A stretch of 64,000 bases of DNA from Chryseobacterium sp. OSA05B (lineage in GTDB: Bacteria > Bacteroidota > Bacteroidia > Flavobacteriales > Weeksellaceae), in NCBI RefSeq assembly GCF_019970065.1, contig NZ_JAHXYH010000001.1, forward strand, positions 310,001 through 374,000, given 5' to 3'. A program made the translations under genes and the position numbers. The notes under the pieces were generated by a model. It saw nothing but the letters and a program-made list of their open reading frames with translations. It had not been told where the DNA came from and ran no database searches. The stretch's first letter is position 1; every line of letters starts with the position of its first letter. Positions 46,681 through 55,670 of this stretch are shown piece by piece.

Positions 46681-47958
46681 TTAAGTATGAGAACCTGTAT
46701 TATCAAATTCGTTTTTTAATATATCCTTTAAAAAATTTTCTTTTATAAATGATACAATATTCTTTTTCCACACTACTACGTCAGTATGGGTAGATATAAA
46801 AGCAATTCCACACGTATTATCCGATATATTGCTATCACCGTGGATGGGAGAATATTTCCCCTTGATCAGTTTTTCTTCTTCTCCAGGATAAATCAAGGCT
46901 GTTTTTGAAGCTTTATAATAGTGATGATAGGCATACATCTGCCTCAGATCTTCAGAGGAAGGGCCGCCGTCATATAAATTCTTCCATTTTGTGTCGAGCA
47001 CAATTGTGTTGTCCCTAGACTCTAAAACAATATCAGGCTTCATTCTGCTTTTAGTTCCGGTTTCTGATCTCCAAAATTCTTTTGAAACCTGAGATCTTAC
47101 TTTAAAATCTGTTACCTTGAGCTCACGTTTTAAAACAACATATACAAACTGCTCCCATAAACGGTTCATATCAAACATTAAAGCAAGGACATGATCTCTT
47201 CCTTTGGAAACATCAGGATGATAATTAAGCAAGAGCAACTTCGCAATTTGAAGTGCTTTTTCATAATGCAGATTCTTCCTGTCGTATACTATGTTATCAA
47301 AAGTAGATTCTGTAATTTTTAGATCATTCATCTCAGGAAAATTCAGGAGCAGTGCTCCTATCCTACTTTTTAAATCAGGTCTATTATTAGTCTGATTGAT
47401 TAGCTTTAATGCTTTATACAGGATACAGTGTACTTTATGGTTGATATCATAATTTGAATATTTCACATAAAATCTTTCCTGATGGACCAGGTTCTGTGAT
47501 ATATGTTTTGAAAACTGTAATGCTCCTTTTAAAGCATACAGATTACCTTCTTTTTTATTGTATCTTTTAATTAATCCCCGATGCAGCAGGTATTCCAGTT
47601 CTTTAGTGTAAAGCTCAAAATACAGATCTAAAATCGAATTACTTTTAAGCTTTAAATCTGCACTACTGGAAACTTTAATATCAAATCCCCACACCGTTTT
47701 GATCATGTCTATCAATAACTGTCTCCAGGTATCTTTGTCATTACCATCTGCTTTAGGTAGCACTTCAATAGTAGTTTTACCAACTTTCAAAACTCCTACA
47801 TGCTGATTAAACTTTACTCCACCTCTGATAAGCTTAAAAAAAGGCGAATAATCTCCATAATACTTTTCTAAAGCTTCATCAAGTTTTATTCTTTTTTGTT
47901 CCTCGGTAAAATAGTATTTCTCGTGTTCAAAAACTACGATTGTTTGGGCAGAGGTCAT
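46681..47958 (-). CDS. mcrC: McrC-like nuclease subunit of the McrBC type IV restriction system
   Basis: The 425-residue protein has a long N-terminal part that in McrC contacts the McrB ring and a C-terminal PD-(D/E)xK nuclease fold (SRMKPDIVLESRDNTIVLDTKWKNLYDGG, with Asp and the DTK catalytic lysine). It is coupled to mcrB by an ATGA overlap (47955-47958). With McrB it would cleave DNA containing modified cytosine. Confidence 0.9.
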   Translation of the reverse strand: MTSAQTIVVFEHEKYYFTEEQKRIKLDEALEKYYGDYSPFFKLIRGGVKFNQHVGVLKVGKTTIEVLPKADGNDKDTWRQLLIDMIKTVWGFDIKVSSSADLKLKSNSILDLYFELYTKELEYLLHRGLIKRYNKKEGNLYALKGALQFSKHISQNLVHQERFYVKYSNYDINHKVHCILYKALKLINQTNNRPDLKSRIGALLLNFPEMNDLKITESTFDNIVYDRKNLHYEKALQIAKLLLLNYHPDVSKGRDHVLALMFDMNRLWEQFVYVVLKRELKVTDFKVRSQVSKEFWRSETGTKSRMKPDIVLESRDNTIVLDTKWKNLYDGGPSSEDLRQMYAYHHYYKASKTALIYPGEEEKLIKGKYSPIHGDSNISDNTCGIAFISTHTDVVVWKKNIVSFIKENFLKDILKNEFDNTGSHT

Positions 47959-50600
47959 AGAACAGGCTGATTCATTAATAACGATATAGCTTTTCTGAAA
48001 TCCATTCTGACTTCAGTTCCTTCTATTGTATAACCGTGGTTCGGGTTTCTGTAATCTATAATTTCATAGGATTCTCTTTCTGAGTAATCGTTTTGATGAT
48101 CAAAATTTGCAAAAACCAATGATTCTCTTTCTTTCATTTTTACAAAACCTTTTCCTAATACCAATCCTATTTTACCATAGTCTCCAAAGAAATATTCCTG
48201 AAGTAGAGGAATAATATTTTTATAAAAGGAATCCATGATTGTATGATTGTTTTTTCCAATGAAATAAGCATGACCTATAGCATGATCTTTATCTATCAAT
48301 TTTTCTATCCTTTCATTAATTGTTATCAATAGCTTCTGAAAATCTATTCTACCATAATTAAAACCTTTGAAATATCCTGTTTTCTTACCTCTCCCATCAG
48401 CTTTCATTTCTTTCCAGATTTTTTCTTTTTCCTGTTCCAAATTTTCAGGAGCTTCCAAAAGTTCAAATAACTTATTTTCTTCAGGTTTATACTCTTTATT
48501 ATTCCAGTCATGATCTTTGTATTCCCAGAATAATTTTTCTATCATATCCGAAGGATTGAGAAGTTCCGGCTTGGGAGGCATTTCTTCAAATGAGAATCTC
48601 CTTCTCAAAGCGGTATCCAACGCTTCAACACTTCGGTCCGCTGTATTCATGGTTCCTATAATATAAAGATTAGAAGGAACTCCAAACTTTTTCTTACTGT
48701 AAGGTAGGGTAATCTGTAAAGCTTCATCGTTACCTAAACGCTTGTCTTCTTCTATTAAAGTAATAAGTTCTCCAAAAATCTGGGAAACATTCCCTCTGTT
48801 AATTTCGTCTATAATAAGCACATAAGGCAGAGAGGGTAATATTTTTTCTACGGTTAGATTTACTGATTTTTGTTTTATCCTATTGTTGATAACATTTAGA
48901 ACAGACCAGTACGCTGTAGAGTTTAACCCTCCAATAACTGCCCTGAATTCTTTATTCACATTTTTAATAACAGAAAGGTCAGAAAAAGCCTGATGCAGTT
49001 TTTCAGCTCTGGAATATGAAACCGTATATATTTTAGATTCCGCCGAATAAATTGGTTTAAGCTGTAGATTTCCTTTGTCGGAAACATCTACAATCTTCAA
49101 TCCCAGATCTGGAGTCTGGATAGGTAATACAAGAGGATTTTTGTCTTCAAGATGCTTATTGACATCTTCTAAAAGTTCACTCCAGGCATCGTCAAATGTA
49201 TATACTTCTGTTGAACTTTCGTTCTCAAATCTTGGCTTTTGAGCATCATTAGAAATCCTTTTGAAAATTCCATCTTCAACTTCGTAGATCACTTTTTTAG
49301 TACCATCTTCATTTTCTTCTATTTTAGGCTTTATCCCTTCAATAAAATCTTCATAGGTCATACTCTGATGAAAAGTTGTGAAAACAATCCTACCTTCATC
49401 TGCTAACTTTTTATATTCATCTTTTATCTGTTTCCTAGTATGGTTAGATAAAACAAAATCCGGATTTGCAATTTGTACAGCCTTGTTGATTGTGTTATAC
49501 GTTTTTCCTGTTCCTGGAGGACCATATAAAATCTGGTTAAGCGGATGATGTATGTTAATCTCTGTTTTTTCACTCATTTTGTTAGATTTAATTTCTTTTA
49601 TTTTATCAATTAGTTTTTCGAAGGTCGCTTCATACAGTTCATTTAATGCTTCGACTGCATTATCTACGAGGTTTTCATCAGAAAGCGTGAATTTTGTACG
49701 ATGAGAAACAGAATTTCCATAATGCCATTTTTTCCATTCTAAGAAATCTGGAAGTGTACCAAGCAAACTTCTCATCAATGCCGCATTTTTACGTCCATCT
49801 TCAAAATGTAAATCAACCGACATCGCACCCTTTTTTATAATAAGCTCATAATGGGCTCCTTTATCATTAAAATATTGTTCTTTATCAAAAACCCAGATAT
49901 GCTTATCCCCATCTTCAAAAGGACGAAAATCATATCCTAGCTGGTTCTGTTGAACATATTCTTTCAAGTTATTTACAAAAGCACTAAAATTCATTTGCTT
50001 TTTGTCCCATTCTTTTTTCTCATCATATACATGTGCTGCTATTAAAAGCGTTTGATTTTCGGGATTTATGGCTTTATCTAAATCAGAAAATTTATCCTTC
50101 AGTTCACCAACAAATGTTGTAGCATCATAGGGATGATGAAGATAATGATTGGATATAAGCTGCCTATGGCTCAACGCAATAGAATTGATATTATCTTTTG
50201 GATTAATCAGCATATCCAGAGCATTTTTCACTGTTATATTGACCTCATCTTTATTGTACTTATAATTAAAAGTATTGATGACCCAAGGTTGCATTCTCAC
50301 TCCTGCTTTTGCCAATACTCTTTTATCTTCATATTTATTATAAAAAGCTTTGTTTCTTGCATGTACATCACAATAAGATACAATCTCAAAGAGTATTTCT
50401 TTCACTGAAAAAAATGTATCCCCTTCTTTGAGGTCAGAAAAAGAGCTGTAATCATCTAAAAGACTTCTCAACTCTATTTGCTCCTCATCCGATAAATGGA
50501 TTTCCATCCATTTTTGTAAAGCATCTCTTCCTTTCTGAAAGTAGTATTCTTCAGAATTAATAAGGTTTCTGAAATAATTTTGTATTGTTTCCGTAGGCAT
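47955..50600 (-). CDS. mcrB: McrB-like GTPase/AAA+ subunit of the McrBC type IV restriction system
   Basis: The 881-residue protein has an N-terminal region of about 340 residues that I do not recognise and that should read the DNA modification. The AAA+ motor follows: Walker A ILYGPPGTGKTYN, Walker B YVLIIDEINRGNVSQIFGEL, sensor IIGTMNTADRS and the arginine-finger region LDTALRRRFSF. The MNTADRS signature is that of McrB, which uses GTP. An internal ATG at 49577 (Met342, MSEKTEI) lies just before the motor and could give a short form like E. coli McrBs. Confidence 0.9.
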   Translation of the reverse strand: MPTETIQNYFRNLINSEEYYFQKGRDALQKWMEIHLSDEEQIELRSLLDDYSSFSDLKEGDTFFSVKEILFEIVSYCDVHARNKAFYNKYEDKRVLAKAGVRMQPWVINTFNYKYNKDEVNITVKNALDMLINPKDNINSIALSHRQLISNHYLHHPYDATTFVGELKDKFSDLDKAINPENQTLLIAAHVYDEKKEWDKKQMNFSAFVNNLKEYVQQNQLGYDFRPFEDGDKHIWVFDKEQYFNDKGAHYELIIKKGAMSVDLHFEDGRKNAALMRSLLGTLPDFLEWKKWHYGNSVSHRTKFTLSDENLVDNAVEALNELYEATFEKLIDKIKEIKSNKMSEKTEINIHHPLNQILYGPPGTGKTYNTINKAVQIANPDFVLSNHTRKQIKDEYKKLADEGRIVFTTFHQSMTYEDFIEGIKPKIEENEDGTKKVIYEVEDGIFKRISNDAQKPRFENESSTEVYTFDDAWSELLEDVNKHLEDKNPLVLPIQTPDLGLKIVDVSDKGNLQLKPIYSAESKIYTVSYSRAEKLHQAFSDLSVIKNVNKEFRAVIGGLNSTAYWSVLNVINNRIKQKSVNLTVEKILPSLPYVLIIDEINRGNVSQIFGELITLIEEDKRLGNDEALQITLPYSKKKFGVPSNLYIIGTMNTADRSVEALDTALRRRFSFEEMPPKPELLNPSDMIEKLFWEYKDHDWNNKEYKPEENKLFELLEAPENLEQEKEKIWKEMKADGRGKKTGYFKGFNYGRIDFQKLLITINERIEKLIDKDHAIGHAYFIGKNNHTIMDSFYKNIIPLLQEYFFGDYGKIGLVLGKGFVKMKERESLVFANFDHQNDYSERESYEIIDYRNPNHGYTIEGTEVRMDFRKAISLLMNQPVL

Positions 50601-50757
50601 TAAATTTTCTTAGTATTTGGTTTTATAGGGTATCACAGAAAACCTCCGTGAAAAATTATATATTGCCAGCAATGATAAGAAAAAACTTTAATTCCTGCTT
50701 ACGGGAAAACATAATTTTTTAACAAAATCTACTTTACTATTAAACTCAAGAACTGTT

Positions 50758-50984
50758 ACACCCTTGTAAAGTGGCTCTACCCTCTTCAATAAGCCCCTAT
50801 AGGCACTTCCAAACGGCCGACACCCCCTTCATAAAGGGTATCTACCCCCTTAGGTAAGGGGGTAGATAGGGTTGCATAACGCGTTCCAGGGACTTGAAAA
50901 GAGCCTACAGCCAGTTGCTCAACGGGATAGAGAGGCTTACCGAAGTCTCTGGCGTGACTTATGAAGGGTATACAGGGTGTTTTT
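50758..50984 (-). pseudogene. Degenerate relic encoding 7-residue repeats, with nested inverted repeats
   Basis: On the minus strand one frame reads PLYPVEQLAVGSFQV, then TPLPKGVDTLYEGGVGRLEV; further TLYTLHK-like and PLYKGVT-like units lie in other frames, so the coding sense is broken. Base-level spacing of the units is about 21 nt. The region also holds a perfect 14-bp hairpin TATCTACCCCCTTA-GG-TAAGGGGGTAGATA (50839-50868) and is bounded by ACACCCT and AGGGTGT. No intact ORF exists. The rest of 50601-51048 is AT-rich spacer. Confidence 0.5.
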
Positions 50985-50997
50985 GCTGTACATTTAT

Positions 50998-51024
50998 AAA
51001 AAAAGCACGCGTATTAACGTGCTT
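50998..51024 (-). terminator. Intrinsic terminator of the 169-aa gene
   Basis: AAGCACG (51003-51009) pairs with CGTGCTT (51018-51024). On the minus strand it is followed by a run of T. Confidence 0.8.
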
Positions 51025-51048
51025 CTTATTTGAATATGTCTATCTGCA

Positions 51049-51558
51049 TTATTCCTCCTGACTGCTGCTGTTATTTGTTGGAGCCTGCGGAGTAACAGGA
51101 GTTTGAGGTGATGTGACGAAGAACTGTTTCAGATCCTCATAGATCACATTGGTTCCCAGGACATTTTCTTCGGAAAGGAATCTGATATTCCTGTAAAAGC
51201 TGATCGCGTTATGGTAATTGTCGTGGTCTAGCAGGACTTTAGTATCTGAAAGCTGCTCGTTCAGAGAATCCAGACGTTGAAGGCGTTGTTCTATTTGTTC
51301 TCTGGCTGTATAATCCCTGTCGAATTCTGCCTTATCCAGAAATCCCGGAACATATTGTGCATACTGTTCCATATAGCTTTTCGCTTTATTGACGAAAAGC
51401 TTGTTCTGCTCTGCAATCCTTCCGTACTGCTGTCTCTGTTCCGGGGTAAGATTGATGGTTTTTCCCAAAAGGGCGGTCTGTATAGCCTGAAGCGCCTGAT
51501 CAATGGAGGCTAATTCTTCACTGGAAAAACTTAAACTGATTAAATTGTCTAGTGCCAT
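51049..51558 (-). CDS. Conserved-type hypothetical helical protein
   Basis: From the ATG at 51558 the product has 169 residues beginning MALDNLISLSFSSEELAS. It is helical, with INLTPEQRQQYGRIAEQNKLFVNKAKSYMEQY, LSDTKVLLDHDNYHNAISFYRNIRFLSEENVLGT, and a low-complexity tail rich in Pro, Gln, Thr and Ser. No known domain is recognised. The longer frame to 51651 adds residues outside the likely gene. It sits at the junction between McrBC and the next defence genes but has ordinary base composition. Confidence 0.7.
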   Translation of the reverse strand: MALDNLISLSFSSEELASIDQALQAIQTALLGKTINLTPEQRQQYGRIAEQNKLFVNKAKSYMEQYAQYVPGFLDKAEFDRDYTAREQIEQRLQRLDSLNEQLSDTKVLLDHDNYHNAISFYRNIRFLSEENVLGTNVIYEDLKQFFVTSPQTPVTPQAPTNNSSSQEE

Positions 51559-51751
51559 AATAGGTTGTGTTTTAGGTGTTATTATTTCCAAATATAGTGA
51601 GTACAGGTATTGAAAAAGCAGGCCATCAGTAATTTTTCGGGGAGCATTCATCAGAAAATAAAAATCAAATAATACGGTTTATTTCTCCTGATTTTTTAAT
51701 GAAAAAATTGATGGTTTAGGCATGAAAACGTGAAAATGGCTTTGTGCATCT

Positions 51752-51788
51752 CAAAAAAAAATACTGCCTCAGTAGAAGCAGTATTTTA
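51752..51788 (-). terminator. Intrinsic terminator of the XRE-regulator gene
   Basis: Arms AAATACTGC and GCAGTATTT, followed on the minus strand by a T-run of nine (plus-strand A at 51752-51760), about 30 nt past the stop. Confidence 0.8.
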
Positions 51789-51819
51789 TATGGTATTATT
51801 TCCTTTTGAAAGGAACGGT

Positions 51820-52191
51820 TTATTTTTTAGACTTTAAGGTTTTTACTTCCTGTTTTAGGGAATCTATCTGTTCTTTTAGGATTTTAATATATTCCTGTTG
51901 GTTTTCTAATATGTATTCCGGGATGTTAAAATATTGGTTATAATTCCCAGATTGAGTATTTGAACTGCTATCATTAAAAGTTAGATTCTGTACAACACTC
52001 GCCTCCTTTTCTTCTTTAATTTCATCTACCTTAACATCCAGAGCTTTGGCTAGCTTTTCCCACTCTTCATCATAGATCTTGACACTACCGCTCTCCTTAC
52101 GAGAGTAATTGGAAACGTCTGTCGCAAGGATATTAGACATGTATTCTTGGGTGAAGCCTCTTTGCTTTCTTAGATTTCTTAGTTTTTCCAT
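51820..52191 (-). CDS. XRE-family helix-turn-helix regulator with coiled-coil tail
   Basis: The 123-residue protein has an N-terminal HTH_3 domain (MEKLRNLRKQRGFTQEYMSNIL...SVKIYDEEWEKLAKAL). It continues with a polar linker and a C-terminal coiled coil (NQQEYIKILKEQIDSLKQEVKTLKSKK). It follows vsr on the same strand. Such small regulators often control restriction modules; that role is inferred here. Confidence 0.8.
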   Translation of the reverse strand: MEKLRNLRKQRGFTQEYMSNILATDVSNYSRKESGSVKIYDEEWEKLAKALDVKVDEIKEEKEASVVQNLTFNDSSSNTQSGNYNQYFNIPEYILENQQEYIKILKEQIDSLKQEVKTLKSKK

Positions 52192-52310
52192 AGGAGTGGG
52201 TGTGTTTCTTGCAAATATAGAGAAAATTTGGAGTTTAGTATTTAATTTTAGTAGATGTAAAGCTATAATGCACTATCATATCGCATTAGCAAAATTAAAA
52301 AAATTGAAAT

Positions 52311-52727
52311 TTAAGTTAATTGTATTTGATCAACCAAATTTGATAGTGTTTTTTCTTTATCCTTACCCAACTCACACTGCCATACTGTTATAACCGACCA
52401 ACCCATAGACTTTAAATAGTTAATATTTTGTTGGTCGCGAATAATATTACCACTTATCTTATTTTCCCAAAATTCCTTTCTAGTCTCTGGTAATTTTGAT
52501 TTTTTACAATTTTCATGTCCATGCCAAAAACAACCATTCACAAAAATTATGGTTTTGTATTTGGGTAGAACAATATCCGGCTTCCCGGGAAATCGCTTGT
52601 CATTTTTTCTGAATCTAAATCCGTGAGCAAACAGATACTTTCGTACCAAAATCTCTGGCTCTGTTTCTTTTCCGGAAATCTTTGACATGATTTCAGAACG
52701 TTTTTCAGATGAAAATATATCAGACAT
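52311..52727 (-). CDS. vsr: Very short patch repair (Vsr) endonuclease
   Basis: The 138-residue protein matches Vsr throughout: FSSEKRSEIMSKISGKETEPEILVRKYLFAHGFRFRKND, FPGKPDIVLPKYKTIIFVNGCFWHGH.NC and NIIRDQQNINYLKSMGWSVITVWQCEL. Vsr nicks at T:G mismatches that arise from deamination of 5-methylcytosine, and is usually paired with a C5 methyltransferase. The methyltransferase here is about 8 kb away on the same strand. It starts 49 nt from the divergent HNH gene. Confidence 0.92.
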   Translation of the reverse strand: MSDIFSSEKRSEIMSKISGKETEPEILVRKYLFAHGFRFRKNDKRFPGKPDIVLPKYKTIIFVNGCFWHGHENCKKSKLPETRKEFWENKISGNIIRDQQNINYLKSMGWSVITVWQCELGKDKEKTLSNLVDQIQLT

Positions 52728-52776
52728 TATTATATTTGTATAATTAGTTACAATTTAAGAATTATTTGAATCATAT

Positions 52777-53772
52777 ATGTTGAAAGACGAAATTTTTGAG
52801 GATACGAAAAGGTATTGGGTACTTAAAACGATTATTGAGGATAAAGATCGTTCTTTTCAAACTATTGATAGCTATAATGATAAATTAGAAGAGTACTATA
52901 ATTATGACAGCCTCGTTCCTAACTCAAAACAAATTAGTTCTGATGATTTTGTGATTTTGATAGATAAGGAAAAGATACTAGGTTTTGCAACAATAGGACA
53001 CATTAATATTTCACCTAGTACAAAGACAATCCGACGTTGTCCAAAGTGCCAAGGAACAACTATAGATACACGTAAAACAAAAAGACCTAAATACCGCTGT
53101 AATAAAGGGCATGAGTTCGAAGTTCCGATTGAGGAAGTAAGGGATGTTGATAGGTATACAGCTTTCTTTACATCTTTTATTGAAAATAATAATAAAGATC
53201 ATACTCTTAAATTACTTCGTCCTTTTTATATGAATGGTTATAATCAAAATATGTCTATGCAACGACTGAATCCAGCTGTTATAGAGTTGTTTATTCATAT
53301 TAAAGCAAAGCTATTAAATTCCTATCCTACATTAGAGAAAGAAGAGGGCTATATAAAAGATACTGATGAGCCCTATATAAATAATAATAAAGATGAAAGA
53401 GGTTGTGTTTTACGTGCTATAAAACTTCGTAGAGGACAGCAAGATTTTAGAAATAAACTACTTAAAAGATACAATAATACATGTATTGTGACAGGGTGTA
53501 AAATAATTGATATTCTTGAAGCTGCACATATCAATCCTTATCGTGGAATAAATGACAATCATCCAGAGAATGGCCTTTTGCTTAGAGCGGATATACATAC
53601 CTTGTTTGATCTTAATCTTATTACTATAAATCCCTATACACTTACACTTGCTATTTCAGATACTTTATTAGATACAGAGTATAGAATATTCGAAAATCAA
53701 AAAATAATAATTGGAAAAAAAACACCTTCAAAAGATGCTTTACTTTCCAGGTGGAATCTCTTTCAGTATTAG
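52777..53772 (+). CDS. HNH endonuclease with N-terminal zinc-ribbon-like region
   Basis: The 331-residue protein has a zinc-ribbon-like pair (RRCPKCQGTT ... RCNKGHEF) near residues 85-115 and a C-terminal HNH_2-type domain: CIVTGCKIIDILEAAHINPYRGINDNHPENGLLLRADIHTLFDLNLI (AAH as the metal base, N and H downstream). It may be the restriction nuclease that goes with the cytosine methyltransferase of this island. It is the only plus-strand gene in the cluster. Confidence 0.85.
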   Translation: MLKDEIFEDTKRYWVLKTIIEDKDRSFQTIDSYNDKLEEYYNYDSLVPNSKQISSDDFVILIDKEKILGFATIGHINISPSTKTIRRCPKCQGTTIDTRKTKRPKYRCNKGHEFEVPIEEVRDVDRYTAFFTSFIENNNKDHTLKLLRPFYMNGYNQNMSMQRLNPAVIELFIHIKAKLLNSYPTLEKEEGYIKDTDEPYINNNKDERGCVLRAIKLRRGQQDFRNKLLKRYNNTCIVTGCKIIDILEAAHINPYRGINDNHPENGLLLRADIHTLFDLNLITINPYTLTLAISDTLLDTEYRIFENQKIIIGKKTPSKDALLSRWNLFQY

Positions 53773-53969
53773 TAGTATTAATTAGTTTTAATTAAAATCA
53801 ATCCGTTATGAAATGGTTATTATAAGAAAATTATGGTTTGGCACAATTCAAACAGCTATCATTGTTGTATCTAATTAAGATAAAGCGAAGATAAATATAA
53901 CGAAATAAGTAAATCATTTGAATTCAAGATACTTGATTTGTTCTTATTATAGATGGAATTTAAAGATAA

Positions 53970-55604
53970 TTATGGAACAGGATCAGCGTCTTCCAATCTT
54001 TTAAATAGGTGAGATAGCAAGCTAAGCATATCTAAACAATCCTTTTCTGTAAAAAGCCCAGAATCTCGCAAATCACCAATTTCTTCATGAGAAATAGGAT
54101 TTCTAGCACCAGTTACAATTCCCATAGATAAATATTTTTGTCCATCTTCAATACATTTGTAGGTATCCGAATGAAATTTAGAACCATCGGGTTTATTAAA
54201 TTTAGCAGCTACTTGTAAAACTTTTCCTAAACCAAATTCAGAACCCATCATGCCGTGATCAGATATGTTTGTACTTTTTGACTTTGTTCTTACTGAATTT
54301 ATATACCTTTTAACTGCCTCAATAAATGCTCTATAAAAATCATTTCTAATATAATCAGCTTCTGCTGCGTTTCTAATTTCTGGATGAAGATATCTCCAGT
54401 GTAAGTTTGCATATTCTGGAACTAGGCTATGGATTATGTGAATAACTCTTTGTTGAGTATTTTCTGACAATTCAGGAGTTTCATCTAATAGATTGACAAT
54501 GTTTTCTACTTGACCTTTTGCATTCTCTGGTAGCTTTTCAATCCACTGCCCTACATTAAGGTTAATTTTTTCACTAATTGCATTTTGTTTTTTTTCTTTA
54601 CGTGATTCACGCCATTTTCTCTCAATTATAGATAAGCAAGAAGCCAAATAATTACGTAATTCAGATGTTTTTGAGTTTTCCCAGTCTATGGATTGCCTAT
54701 TGGTTGAGATTACATCTTCTTCCCAATTATCAATAAAATCAATATTTAACCATCCTGTTGCATATGAGTAAAAATGACTGGATTCGGATGGTCCAAAAAA
54801 TTCAGGTATATTAACCATTCTACCATTTGCAAATAGTGTTATACCTCGTAAATTAGCGTTCAAAGGTTTTTCAGTCGTAATAATAGATCCTTTAATTTCT
54901 TTTTTTTCTCCGTATTCTTTGTCATTAATATTTACGATATCTTGAAAGTCCCACTCAAATTCAGCTACGATATTTTGATATTTTGTTTTATTATCTATTT
55001 TAATAGGTTCTCTATCATTTAGTGATATATATATAATAAAGTCATCTTTAAAATCAAATAATTTAGCAATATTATCAGCGTAATCTTCTATTGGGAAACC
55101 TGTTTTTCTTCTTAGATCAGTTAACGTAATTGTGGTTCCACTGCTCTCATCAGAATGTTCTAGTATTTGAAAAGTAGGTTCATAATCCTTACCTGTTGTA
55201 TCTAATATCTCATTCCAGTCAAGGTCAAAATTTACATTTTTTTTTTCTTTGGAAGTAGATATTGTTATCTTATCACCAATGCCAAAAAGAGCTAATTTAC
55301 CAAGCCCTTTTTTTCCGGTTGGAATTCTTCCACACTGAGATTCTTGATTTTCTTCACGTCTATTTCGTCCTATTCTGAGGAAATAATTGTTTACTTCATC
55401 AAAAGACATCCCAGTGCCATTATCTTGCACAATGACTTTTTTTTCTTCTTTATCATATAGCTTTATATGAACTTCAGTTGCACATGCATCATATGCATTC
55501 GCAATTAATTCTGCTAGAGCGGGAGGCATTGTTGAATACATCTTAACACCAAGGTGCTGGATAGTATTAGCCTCAAATTTCATCGATAATTTGTCTTCAC
55601 TCAT
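53970..55604 (-). CDS. GHKL ATPase fused to a TIGR02391 (HEPN-like) C-terminal domain
   Basis: The 544-residue protein has an N-terminal Bergerat fold: N box ELIANAYDA, G1 VQDNGTGMS and G2 TGKKGLGKLALFGIG, of the HATPase_c_3 / MORC-like group. A middle region includes the MORC/MutL-like FANGRMVNIPEFFG and a NRQSIDWENS loop. From about residue 415 (LHPEIRNAAEADY) it matches the TIGR02391 domain, ending with ARNPISHEE: Arg501 and His506 make an R-x4-H pair as in HEPN ribonucleases. It is 66 nt after the receiver gene and probably the last gene of the cluster. Confidence 0.8.
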   Translation of the reverse strand: MSEDKLSMKFEANTIQHLGVKMYSTMPPALAELIANAYDACATEVHIKLYDKEEKKVIVQDNGTGMSFDEVNNYFLRIGRNRREENQESQCGRIPTGKKGLGKLALFGIGDKITISTSKEKKNVNFDLDWNEILDTTGKDYEPTFQILEHSDESSGTTITLTDLRRKTGFPIEDYADNIAKLFDFKDDFIIYISLNDREPIKIDNKTKYQNIVAEFEWDFQDIVNINDKEYGEKKEIKGSIITTEKPLNANLRGITLFANGRMVNIPEFFGPSESSHFYSYATGWLNIDFIDNWEEDVISTNRQSIDWENSKTSELRNYLASCLSIIERKWRESRKEKKQNAISEKINLNVGQWIEKLPENAKGQVENIVNLLDETPELSENTQQRVIHIIHSLVPEYANLHWRYLHPEIRNAAEADYIRNDFYRAFIEAVKRYINSVRTKSKSTNISDHGMMGSEFGLGKVLQVAAKFNKPDGSKFHSDTYKCIEDGQKYLSMGIVTGARNPISHEEIGDLRDSGLFTEKDCLDMLSLLSHLFKRLEDADPVP

Positions 55605-55670
55605 ATATTAGTTTTTTCTTTTTTATTCCTAAATAATACTTCAAAAAAAATTTTGAATGTTTAATTATTG

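Noticed and set aside
50758..50984. CRISPR array, suggested by the roughly 21-nt spacing
   Set aside because: The units are degenerate throughout, with no identical repeats separated by unique spacers.
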